This document shows positions 34,481 through 41,510 of a stretch of 64,000 nucleotides of DNA, piece after piece. The stretch lies in the NCBI RefSeq assembly GCF_024498135.1, contig NZ_JANHOH010000003.1, positions 62,001 to 126,000 on the forward strand, in the 5' to 3' direction. The position numbers and the translations under genes were made by a program. This DNA comes from Mucilaginibacter aquariorum (GTDB taxonomy: Bacteria; Bacteroidota; Bacteroidia; Sphingobacteriales; Sphingobacteriaceae). The stretch's first letter is position 1; each line of letters begins with the position of its first letter. The notes under the pieces are model-generated. The model saw nothing but the letters and a program-made list of their open reading frames with translations, had not been told where the DNA came from and made no database searches.

Positions 34481-36248
34481 ACATACGTTCCGGTACATCA
34501 ATCCCCAACAAGCCCATAGCTTTGTTTATTACCTTTGCCGATGCTGCAGAAAGCTGCAACCTGAATTGTTTTAAACGCTCTTCCTCGGCTTGCAGGATAG
34601 ATTTTTCGTGATAGAACTTGTTGTAATTTTTAGCCACCTCGTAAACATAGTTAGCTATTACCGCCGGGCTGTGTCCAGTTGCTGCTTCTGCTATAGTTTC
34701 GGGGAACTTGGTAAGGGTAACGATGAGGTCGCGTTCTATACCATCCAGTTCGGCAACATCATTTGTGCTGCTTGCCGCAGTATAATTAGCCCTGCTAAGT
34801 ACCGATTTGATACGGGCGTGGGTGTATTGGATAAACGGCCCGGTGTGCCCCTGGAAATCTATAGATTCTTTTGGATCAAATAAAAGTCGTTTTTTAGGAT
34901 CAACCTTCAGCAGAAAGTATTTTAAAGCCCCCATACCAATAGTACGATATAGCTTGTTTTTATCTTCTTCGCTAAAGCCATCTACTTTGCCCATGGCTTC
35001 GGTAGTTTCGGCAGCGGTGTTAAACATATCTGCCATCAAATCGTCGGCATCAACAACAGTTCCTTCGCGCGATTTCATCTTGCCCGATGGCAGATCAACC
35101 ATTCCGTACGACAGGTGATACAAGCCCTGTGCCCAGCTTTTACCCAGCTTTTGCAGTATCAGGAACAACACTTTGAAGTGATAATCCTGTTCGTTACCCA
35201 CCACGTAGATGGATTCGTCCATCTTAAAATCGTCGTACTTTAACTGGGCCGTACCCAAATCCTGTGTAATGTACACCGATGTACCATCGGCTCGTAACAC
35301 CAATTTCTGGTCAAGGCCGTCCTCGGTCAGGTCTATCCAAACCGAGCCATCCTCTTTTTTAAAGAATACACCTTTTGCAAGGCCTTCTTCAACAATATCT
35401 TTACCTAATAAATAGGTATTGCTTTCGTAGTAGTATTTATCAAAGCTTACGCCAAGGGTTTTGTAGGTAACATCAAAGCCCTCGTACACCCAACCGTTCA
35501 TGGTTTTCCAAAGGTTGATAACCGCTTCGTCGCCTGCCTCCCATTGTAAAAGCATTTCTTGCGCTTCTTTTATCAGCGGGGCATTCTTTTTGGCTTCGTC
35601 TTCGGTTTGGCCTTCTTCAATCAGTTCCTGTATTTGTTGCTTGTAGGCTTTATCAAACCAAACATAGTATTTACCGGCAAGGTGGTCACCTTTTAAGCCG
35701 CTACTTTCAGGTGTTTCGCCATTGCCAAATTCGCGCCAGGCCACCATGCTTTTACAGATATGGATCCCCCTGTCATTCACCAAATTAGCCTTGATCACTT
35801 CATATCCTGCTGCACCTAATATCTCGGCCAGCGAAAAACCTAACAGGTTGTTACGGATGTGGCCTAAGTGTAATGGCTTATTGGTATTTGGTGAAGAATA
35901 CTCTACCATTACCTTTTTGCCGTTAGGTTTTGCTACCGCGAAATCATCCGACAGGATCTCCGTCCGTAGTTGATCAAGCCAATAGCTATCGGCAATAGAT
36001 ATATTTAAAAAGCCTTTAACCACGTTAAAAGCGGCAATTTGAGGCAATTCGTTTTTCAGATATTCGCCTATTTCGGTGCCGGTTTGCTCGGGCCCTTTGC
36101 GCGATACTTTTGTATAGGGGAAGGTAACCAGGGTAACCTGTCCTTCAAACTCCTTGCGGGTTTCCTGCAGGTTTACATCTTTAGCAGCAATATCGGTTTG
36201 GTATAAATCCTTTATGGCCTTAACAACAGCCTCAATAATAAAATCCAT
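34479..36248 (-). CDS. argS: arginyl-tRNA synthetase
   Basis: 589 residues, a class I synthetase with the HIGH motif as HLGHIRNN (about residue 124), a KMSKS-like motif as KMKSREGT, VGNEQDYHFKVLF, and the C-terminal anticodon-binding DALR domain (QYTHARIKSVLSRA). It charges tRNA-Arg. An exact TAnnTTTG box ends 4 nt before its start. It is divergent from arginine deiminase, an unusual and possibly meaningful neighbour since both use arginine. Confidence 0.96.
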   Translation of the reverse strand: MDFIIEAVVKAIKDLYQTDIAAKDVNLQETRKEFEGQVTLVTFPYTKVSRKGPEQTGTEIGEYLKNELPQIAAFNVVKGFLNISIADSYWLDQLRTEILSDDFAVAKPNGKKVMVEYSSPNTNKPLHLGHIRNNLLGFSLAEILGAAGYEVIKANLVNDRGIHICKSMVAWREFGNGETPESSGLKGDHLAGKYYVWFDKAYKQQIQELIEEGQTEDEAKKNAPLIKEAQEMLLQWEAGDEAVINLWKTMNGWVYEGFDVTYKTLGVSFDKYYYESNTYLLGKDIVEEGLAKGVFFKKEDGSVWIDLTEDGLDQKLVLRADGTSVYITQDLGTAQLKYDDFKMDESIYVVGNEQDYHFKVLFLILQKLGKSWAQGLYHLSYGMVDLPSGKMKSREGTVVDADDLMADMFNTAAETTEAMGKVDGFSEEDKNKLYRTIGMGALKYFLLKVDPKKRLLFDPKESIDFQGHTGPFIQYTHARIKSVLSRANYTAASSTNDVAELDGIERDLIVTLTKFPETIAEAATGHSPAVIANYVYEVAKNYNKFYHEKSILQAEEERLKQFRLQLSAASAKVINKAMGLLGIDVPERM

Positions 36249-36252
36249 CGCG

Positions 36253-36260
36253 CAAAATTA
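36253..36260 (-). promoter_or_regulatory. -7 promoter element TAATTTTG, 4 nt before argS start
   Basis: On the minus strand the sequence reads TAATTTTG-CGCG-ATG; an exact TAnnTTTG match that predicts an mRNA beginning at or next to the start codon. Confidence 0.55.
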
Positions 36261-36263
36261 ACA

Positions 36264-36369
36264 TTTATAGTCCATTGTCCATAGACGATAGTCGATAGTA
36301 ATTTCATTTGACTTTAACATTATGGACAAGGCCATTTTTACTATGGACTATGGGCCATCGACTATAAAC
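36264..36369. repeat. imperfect palindrome of TAGTC/CTATGG words in argS-arcA gap
   Basis: Left arm words TTTATAGTC, TGTCCATAG and GATAGT are mirrored by ACTATGGACTATGG and CGACTATAAA on the right. It occupies most of the divergent region between argS and the arginine deiminase gene. Confidence 0.6.
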
Positions 36370-36386
36370 TATTCAACTAAAAACAA

Positions 36387-36394
36387 TAGATTTG
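36387..36394 (+). promoter_or_regulatory. -7 promoter element TAGATTTG for arginine deiminase gene
   Basis: Exact TAnnTTTG, 20 nt before the ATG at 36415. Confidence 0.45.
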
Positions 36395-36414
36395 TTTCTA
36401 CTTTATAACCATTT

Positions 36415-37860
36415 ATGATACTTAATGACAAGGATTTTAAGATAGACGTAACTTCTGAAATTGGTAACCTGCGTGTACTGCTGGTACATAGCCCCGATAG
36501 CGGGCTGGGTAAAGTTGTGCCCTCTAAGGCGCAGGATTGGCTTTTTGAGGACATAGTGCACCTGGATACCATGCGCCGCAAAGAGTACGATTATTACATT
36601 AAGTTATTGATGTATTTCCTTGATCCTGATAAAATAAAGGGAAAACTAAGCGCTATAGATAGCCCGGAAGGCGACCGCGACTTTTTTAAACCCGATAACG
36701 CGGATTTTCACAATTCGACAAAGGTTATTGAGATACAAACCCTGCTGAGCGATATATTACAGCAAACCGATGTGCGCAAGAAACTGGTGGCTGCCGTTTG
36801 TGCTATAGAAAGTTGTAACTATCGCCTGCAGCTGCAACTGATAGATACCGACCCGATTGAACTGGCCAAGATCTTTATTTCCGGCGCACTGGGCGATGAT
36901 ACCATGATCTTCGCGCCTATCCCTAATCTGATATTTTCGCGCGATCTGGGGATTGCCATCAATAACCATATTCTGTTGAATAGCCCTGCCAAAAAGGCCC
37001 GGGCACGGGAGACCTTGCTGATGCGCTATATCTTCTTTAATCATCCTTTGTTTGAAGCCTATCGCAATAACGTCATCGAGATATCGGAAAACAAACAGCA
37101 CTTTTTACGCCCCGGCGAAGCCAATGAGGAGAAAACCACCATTGAAGGCGGCGATGTAATGATGGTTAGTCCACAGCATTTGATAATTGGTTGTAGTGAG
37201 CGTACCTCTATCAGTGGTGCAAATGAGGCTATAAAACTATTATTAGAGAACGATGTGGTTAGCAAGATCACCATTGTAAAAATACCGCATAAGCGCGATT
37301 ATATGCATATTGATACCGTTTTTACGCAGGTAAAACGCAATGTATGGGTGCTGCTGCGATCGTTAACCATTGCCGAAACCGAGCAATCGCAGCGCGAGCC
37401 TATTGCCTGGTTCGCCGATAAAAAGAATAAGGATAAACCCGAGATTGTACAGTTCAGGAAAGATAAAAAGCCTAAAACCTTTGCCACACTGGAAGACCTG
37501 CTGGATAACATAAGTCAGAAAGATTTGGAAAGCACCGAGCCAACCAAATTCATCTACTCTGGTAATGATGAGTTCCCGTTTGATGCCCGCGAGCAATGGA
37601 CAGATAGCTGTAACCTGCTGGCCCTTAAAGATGGCGTAGTATTAGGTTACGACCGTAACGATAAAACGGTAGAAGCATTTAAGCAAAGCGGTTTTAATGT
37701 TATCCATGTAACTGACCTGCTACCAAAATTTGAAGCTGGCGAGCTTGACCCGCAAAGCATGAAGGATACACTGATATTAATGCCAAGCGCCGAGCTATCA
37801 CGCGCCCGTGGCGGCTTCCATTGCATGAGTATGCCGCTGATGCGGTATAGCGTACTTTAA
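36415..37860 (+). CDS. arginine deiminase
   Basis: 481 residues of the guanidino-group-modifying superfamily. Motifs are PNLIFSRDLG, IEGGDVMMVS, HIDTVFT (catalytic His) and GGFHCMSMPLMR with catalytic Cys470. It hydrolyses arginine to citrulline and ammonia. It is some 70 residues longer than typical ArcA, with an insertion around 325-385 that is rich in Lys/Asp (FADKKNKDKPEIVQFRKDKK). No ornithine carbamoyltransferase or carbamate kinase lies nearby, so this is not a classical energy-yielding ADI operon. Downstream lie ctlX and arginine decarboxylase genes. Confidence 0.88.
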   Translation: MILNDKDFKIDVTSEIGNLRVLLVHSPDSGLGKVVPSKAQDWLFEDIVHLDTMRRKEYDYYIKLLMYFLDPDKIKGKLSAIDSPEGDRDFFKPDNADFHNSTKVIEIQTLLSDILQQTDVRKKLVAAVCAIESCNYRLQLQLIDTDPIELAKIFISGALGDDTMIFAPIPNLIFSRDLGIAINNHILLNSPAKKARARETLLMRYIFFNHPLFEAYRNNVIEISENKQHFLRPGEANEEKTTIEGGDVMMVSPQHLIIGCSERTSISGANEAIKLLLENDVVSKITIVKIPHKRDYMHIDTVFTQVKRNVWVLLRSLTIAETEQSQREPIAWFADKKNKDKPEIVQFRKDKKPKTFATLEDLLDNISQKDLESTEPTKFIYSGNDEFPFDAREQWTDSCNLLALKDGVVLGYDRNDKTVEAFKQSGFNVIHVTDLLPKFEAGELDPQSMKDTLILMPSAELSRARGGFHCMSMPLMRYSVL

Positions 37861-37862
37861 AC

Positions 37863-37911
37863 ATAAAACAAAAATAATTTTATGTAAAACATAAAATTAT
37901 TTTTGTTTTAT
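37863..37911. promoter_or_regulatory. perfect 23-bp inverted repeat overlapping the DUF2975/HTH promoter
   Basis: Left arm 37863-37885 and right arm 37889-37911 are exact reverse complements, with loop AAA. The half-site word ACATAAAA / TTTTATGT occurs three times (37861-37868, 37878-37885, 37889-37896). The right arm covers the -33 TTTG (37902-37905) of the following promoter. It may be an operator for the HTH protein at 38570 and, being just after the arcA stop codon, may also end that transcript. Confidence 0.7.
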
Positions 37912-37931
37912 AAATATAGTCTGTATGTTTG
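37902..37931 (+). promoter_or_regulatory. promoter of DUF2975-HTH operon
   Basis: TTTG at 37902-37905, 18-nt spacer, TATGTTTG at 37924-37931: nearly the full Bacteroidota sigma-factor consensus, 21 nt before the ATG at 37953. Confidence 0.65.
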
Positions 37932-37952
37932 TATCAACAAATAATTACAGAC

Positions 37953-38570
37953 ATGAAAACTACATCCTGGCTTTTAACAACAATTAGGGTTATACTAAAC
38001 ATATGTTGGTATTTCAATATCGCACTGGCGCTATTCGCCTTTTGCGTGCTCACATGGAAAATAAGCACCAGTGACTTTACTGAATTTAGCAATCCGGTTA
38101 AATACCCGCTTAATCCTACAACTATCAACTTACAATCGCTTACGCCCTATGTTGATCATATTACCCTGCAGCAAGACCAGGCCACAATAAAAATGAACTT
38201 AAAGAACACCTTTAGCCATGTGGCCACCGCATACTTCTTTTTGATAGCATTTGAAGTTTTGGTAATGAGTATTATTTATCAGCTGCGTAAGTTTTTTGAT
38301 ACCATAAAATACAATATGCCCTTTACCTATGATAATGTGCGCCGACTTAAAATAACCGCGTTGTGCTTTGCCTTATTTACGGTATTAAACATACTGCTGG
38401 GCATAAGCTCGGCAGTAATTTTAAAAACGAGCGTAAAAGATATGAACCTGATGAACATGGTATGGGAACAAAGCTTTAGCGGATTAATACTGGGCGCGGT
38501 TATTTACATTATGGCCGACGTATTTAAATATGGTTTTGAACTTCAAAAAGAGAACGGAGAGTTTGTATAA
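37953..38570 (+). CDS. DUF2975 membrane protein
   Basis: 205 residues from the ATG at 37953 with four hydrophobic segments (ILNICWYFNIALALFAFCVL, VATAYFFLIAFEVLVMSI, ITALCFALFTVLNILLGI, FSGLILGAVIYIMADVF), as in DUF2975 proteins. These are commonly encoded with a small YozG/XRE-type regulator, as here: its stop and the next start overlap as TAATG. Function unknown; a membrane partner that controls the regulator is an inference from this pairing. Confidence 0.85.
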   Translation: MKTTSWLLTTIRVILNICWYFNIALALFAFCVLTWKISTSDFTEFSNPVKYPLNPTTINLQSLTPYVDHITLQQDQATIKMNLKNTFSHVATAYFFLIAFEVLVMSIIYQLRKFFDTIKYNMPFTYDNVRRLKITALCFALFTVLNILLGISSAVILKTSVKDMNLMNMVWEQSFSGLILGAVIYIMADVFKYGFELQKENGEFV

Positions 38571-38776
38571 TGGCTATCATAGTAAACCTTGATGTGGAAA
38601 TGGCCAAAAACAAGATGTCGCTTAAGGAGCTTGCCGAGCGCCTGGACATCAGCATAACCAACCTTTCTCTGCTCAAAACCGGCAAAGTAAAAGGTGTACG
38701 CTTTGATACCCTCGAAGCCATTTGCCGCGAATTAAATTGTAAGCCCGGCGATATATTGGATTATAAGGCAGATTGA
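38570..38776 (+). CDS. small HTH (YozG/XRE-type) transcriptional regulator
   Basis: 68 residues, almost wholly a helix-turn-helix: MSLKELAERLDISITNLSLLKTGK followed by RFDTLEAICRELNCKPGDIL. This is the usual partner of DUF2975. The start overlaps the preceding stop by one base, so the two proteins are made in a coupled way. It probably binds the long palindrome in its own promoter. Confidence 0.9.
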   Translation: MAIIVNLDVEMAKNKMSLKELAERLDISITNLSLLKTGKVKGVRFDTLEAICRELNCKPGDILDYKAD

Positions 38777-38808
38777 TTAATTTGCCATCACCAATGAACT
38801 AATGTAAA

Positions 38809-39729
38809 ATGAACCAGTCTACCTCCAATATATTAATGATACGCCCTGTGGCGTTTGGCTTTAACGCGCAAACAGCCGAAAGTAACGCTTTCCAGAACCG
38901 GGACGATGACCAGCAGGCAGTACAGCAAAAAGCGCAACAGGAGTTTGATGGCTTTGTAAAAGTGCTGCGCGATAATGGTGTTAACGTAACAGTTGTAGAT
39001 GATACCGCCGAACCGCATACCCCCGATTCCATCTTCCCGAATAACTGGGTATCTTTTCATGATAATGGCGATATCTTCCTTTACCCTATGCAGGCCGAGA
39101 ACCGCCGGTTGGAGCGCAGGGAGGATATCATTCGCCAGCTGGAAGATAGCTTTAAGGCCAATCACGTTATTGATTTGAGTCGCTTTGAGGCAAAGAACCA
39201 GTATTTGGAAGGTACCGGCAGCATGGTTTTGGACAGGGGGAACAAAATAGCCTATGCCTGCCTGTCGCCCCGTACCAATGCCGAGGTGCTGAAAGCCTTT
39301 TGCGATTATACAGGCTACAAGGCTGTAACTTTTGATGCCTTTGACCAAAACGGACAAGCCATTTATCATACCAATGTCCTGATGGCTATTGGCAGTAAAT
39401 TCGCGGTGATCTGTTTAGATAGCATCGCCAACATATCTGAAAAAGAGCACGTTATTACATCGTTAAAATCAACCCATAAAGAAACCATCGATATCACGTT
39501 CGACCAGATGAACCACTTTGCCGGCAATATGCTGGAAGTGAAGAACACAGATGGAGAAACACTGGTGGTGATGTCGCAAGCAGCTTATGTTTCGCTTACT
39601 GCGGATCAAAAGACGACTTTAGAGAAGTATGGCAAGCTGGTTTATGCTGATATTAATACCATTGAAACTAATGGCGGCGGTAGTGCACGGTGCATGATGG
39701 CCGAGGTGCATTTGGGGGCTAGAGATTAA
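38809..39729 (+). CDS. ctlX: citrulline utilization hydrolase CtlX-type amidinotransferase-fold protein
   Basis: 306 residues. RPVAFGFNAQTAESNAFQ, TPDSIFPNNWVSFH, YLEGTGSMVLDR, YHTNVLMAIG and NGGGSARCMMAEVHL are the signatures of the CtlX group in the guanidino-modifying superfamily, with a C-terminal catalytic Cys. It is proposed to hydrolyse citrulline to ornithine. With arginine deiminase upstream, it would complete arginine to citrulline to ornithine without OTC. It is 32 nt after the HTH gene. Confidence 0.86.
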   Translation: MNQSTSNILMIRPVAFGFNAQTAESNAFQNRDDDQQAVQQKAQQEFDGFVKVLRDNGVNVTVVDDTAEPHTPDSIFPNNWVSFHDNGDIFLYPMQAENRRLERREDIIRQLEDSFKANHVIDLSRFEAKNQYLEGTGSMVLDRGNKIAYACLSPRTNAEVLKAFCDYTGYKAVTFDAFDQNGQAIYHTNVLMAIGSKFAVICLDSIANISEKEHVITSLKSTHKETIDITFDQMNHFAGNMLEVKNTDGETLVVMSQAAYVSLTADQKTTLEKYGKLVYADINTIETNGGGSARCMMAEVHLGARD

Positions 39730-39844
39730 TAATGCAAATAATAGAGTTAATATCAGGTTCTTACTCTTAATATAAGCCGCTTTTTACAGAATACTCAAAG
39801 CCCGCTCAATCGGGGATTTTTTGTTTACCTGCCTCTTTTCCGCA

Positions 39845-39881
39845 CGTCATTGCTGAGGTACGAAGCAATCTCTTTAGGATA
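39845..39881. repeat. single arm of an R2 repeat
   Basis: CGTCATTGCTGAGGTACGAA and GCAATCTCTTTAGGATAGG with no closing arm. It abuts the distal end of composite copy B and probably marks a truncation. Confidence 0.6.
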
Positions 39882-39909
39882 GGTGGCAATATGTTTAACC
39901 ATCCCGTCA

Positions 39910-40238
39910 TTATTTCGGCATCTCTCATATTCGGTGTACCACTATTAACTGGCCCGCTCGCCGCCGCGGAGGCTCCTTCTTTTCTCTTGATAGAAAAGAA
40001 GCAAAAGATCAAGTCGGCAAAAAGGCTTCTTTGCCGCACTATGCCTTTGCCCTGCAAACCGGGCAAAACCACGGGCTGGAATCTTTTGCCCCACTGCGTT
40101 CGCTCATTGGCCCTCGCTTCAGCAAAATTCCCTATGCCCCTACAGCCGCACAAGACCACCATCGTTCTGCCCGCTTTCGCCCGAAGCTGTTTTGCCGACG
40201 GTGAGGAAAGAAAGGAAACCCTGGTCCCTTTTTTCTAA
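39910..40238 (-). repeat. 329-bp module C of composite repeat, copy B (inverted)
   Basis: The reverse complement aligns with 16242-16574 over its length. The hairpin is CTTCTTTTC (39976-39984) / GAAAAGAAG (39993-40001) with the same loop, read on the minus strand as TATCAAGA. It lies in the 823-bp gene-free stretch after ctlX. No gene is credible here. Confidence 0.8.
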
Positions 40239-40335
40239 TTGTCATCCTGAGCGATAGCGAAGGATCTATTAGCGAACTTTGCCTATCGAAATTGCATGTT
40301 GGCGATCAGATGCTTCACGATGTTCAACATAACAA
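40239..40335 (-). repeat. palindromic intergenic repeat, family R3, copy c (composite copy B)
   Basis: Reads TTGTCATCCTGAGCGATAGC ... TGCTTCACGATGTTCAACAT, the complement of the R3 element at 16147-16241. Confidence 0.85.
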
Positions 40336-40346
40336 AGGGTATTTCA

Positions 40347-40439
40347 GCGTTAGGGATAAAAGCGGATACCGGCCTTGCGCCTAATGCCTGTGCGCGTATG
40401 AGTGGAAAGCCCGGGCCGCAGGCAATGCCATTGTTCAGT
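40347..40439 (-). repeat. intergenic repeat, family R5, copy c (composite copy B)
   Basis: Begins GCGTTAGGGATAAAAGCGGA and ends GCCGCAGGCAATGCC, the complement of 16050-16132. The module order R5-R3-C of composite copy A is preserved in inverted orientation. Confidence 0.8.
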
Positions 40440-40552
40440 TGGCAGTTCTTAGTTGGCAGTAGGCAATACCTGTCCTGTGAGATGCAGAAATAATTCGACT
40501 TTAAAACAACAATCCGCTGTTGCATTGTTTAATGTTGCAACGTATAATCAGC

Positions 40553-41068
40553 ATGAAAAACTATCAAATATTATCCCTTGCCCTTCTGGCCTTATCATCT
40601 TGCGGCGTGCGCACAAGTAATCAGGCCGAACAACAAGCCGATTCTACCAGATCTGTAGCTGATACCGCAGCTATCGAAAAAACCCTTACAGCAGAGATGA
40701 CAATTAAGGACACCATTAAAGTTGGAGATTCTGTACTGTTAAAGTTCACGGTAAAAAATAACACCGCCGATACTTCCCGCTTTTGCAAATGGCATACACC
40801 GTTTGAACCTTTAATGAGTAAATACCTGGATATTACCGATGAAAACGGGAACGGGGTGAATTACAAAGGTCCAATGGCCAAACGCATAATGCCGCCACCC
40901 GCCAGTAGTTATGTTACCCTTAAAGCTAACGATAGTTTAACTGTTAACACCGATCTGTTAAAGGCATATGCTATTGATAAACCTGCAAAATACACCCTAA
41001 CTTATAACAGTACCGGCATCAGCGGACTTACCGTTAAAAAAAGTGTGTCGTTCGTGTACATCAAATAG
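40553..41068 (+). CDS. hypothetical lipoprotein, Ig-like
   Basis: 171 residues from the ATG at 40553 with lipobox ALLALSSCGVR. The mature part after a Gln/Ala/Ser linker looks like a single Ig-like beta-sandwich (DTIKVGDSVLLKFTVKNNT, YVTLKANDSLTVNTDLLKAY, AKYTLTYNSTGISG), a form reminiscent of BsuPI-like inhibitors and metallopeptidase-associated domains. The function is not assignable. It is isolated between two repeat-rich gaps. Confidence 0.72.
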   Translation: MKNYQILSLALLALSSCGVRTSNQAEQQADSTRSVADTAAIEKTLTAEMTIKDTIKVGDSVLLKFTVKNNTADTSRFCKWHTPFEPLMSKYLDITDENGNGVNYKGPMAKRIMPPPASSYVTLKANDSLTVNTDLLKAYAIDKPAKYTLTYNSTGISGLTVKKSVSFVYIK

Positions 41069-41082
41069 GATTGTCAGTCTGA

Positions 41083-41108
41083 GCTTAAAATCCTCACGGA
41101 TTTTAAGC
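41083..41108. repeat. 11-bp hairpin after the lipoprotein gene
   Basis: GCTTAAAATCC / GGATTTTAAGC with loop TCAC, flanked by GTCAGTCTGA and CAATGACA, the GTCA...TGAC ends of the other palindromic families. A possible terminator, though no T tract follows. Confidence 0.55.
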
Positions 41109-41245
41109 CGCAATGACATATCTTAAGGAGCCGTGCAGCGTGACCGACTATATTATTGCATTTTGCCTGTGCCAGGTTGGGATTTAATGGTGACGTTATT
41201 TTGTCAGTGCCTTATTTTTATAGCTGCTTATTATCAGCTATTTAT

Positions 41246-41283
41246 GTGTTCACGATGGTGTTCACGGCTGTGAACGTGAACAC
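41246..41283. repeat. hairpin repeat, family R7, copy a
   Basis: Nested GTGTTCACG ... CGTGAACAC with inner GTTCACGGCTGTGAAC. The same words occur at 55920-55945. Confidence 0.7.
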
Positions 41284-41306
41284 TTATTACCCAGTTACTA
41301 ACAAAT

Positions 41307-41380
41307 GTCTTGGGTAGCTTGTCGAAGACTTTACCAGCGATGATGCATATTTGCTAATGGTTCGACAAGCTCACCAGGAC
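41307..41380. repeat. palindromic intergenic repeat, family R4, copy c (degenerate)
   Basis: Arms GTAGCTTGTCGAAGAC and GGTTCGACAAGCTCACC. Together with the hairpins above it fills most of the 442-bp gap upstream of arginine decarboxylase. Confidence 0.65.
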
Positions 41381-41458
41381 AGGTTCGTTTGAGCGTATTT
41401 GCGCTATGCAACTCTCTTACACAAACAAATTACAATCCGACCATAAAATACACCCAAC

Positions 41459-41502
41459 ATTTTGGCAAAAAATCCGTTAAAAAATTACATTTTTGCCAAA
41501 AT
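41459..41502. promoter_or_regulatory. 13-bp inverted repeat immediately upstream of arginine decarboxylase
   Basis: ATTTTGGCAAAAA (41459-41471) and its exact complement TTTTTGCCAAAAT (41490-41502) enclose 18 nt, ending 8 nt before the ATG. It could be an operator, or an mRNA hairpin that controls access to the start codon. Confidence 0.6.
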
Positions 41503-41510
41503 TTTAATAG

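Noticed and set aside
39806..40238. Open frames of 118 aa (minus) and 115 aa (plus)
   Set aside because: Inside composite copy B; the sequence is explained by the repeat, and the frames do not agree with those of copy A.
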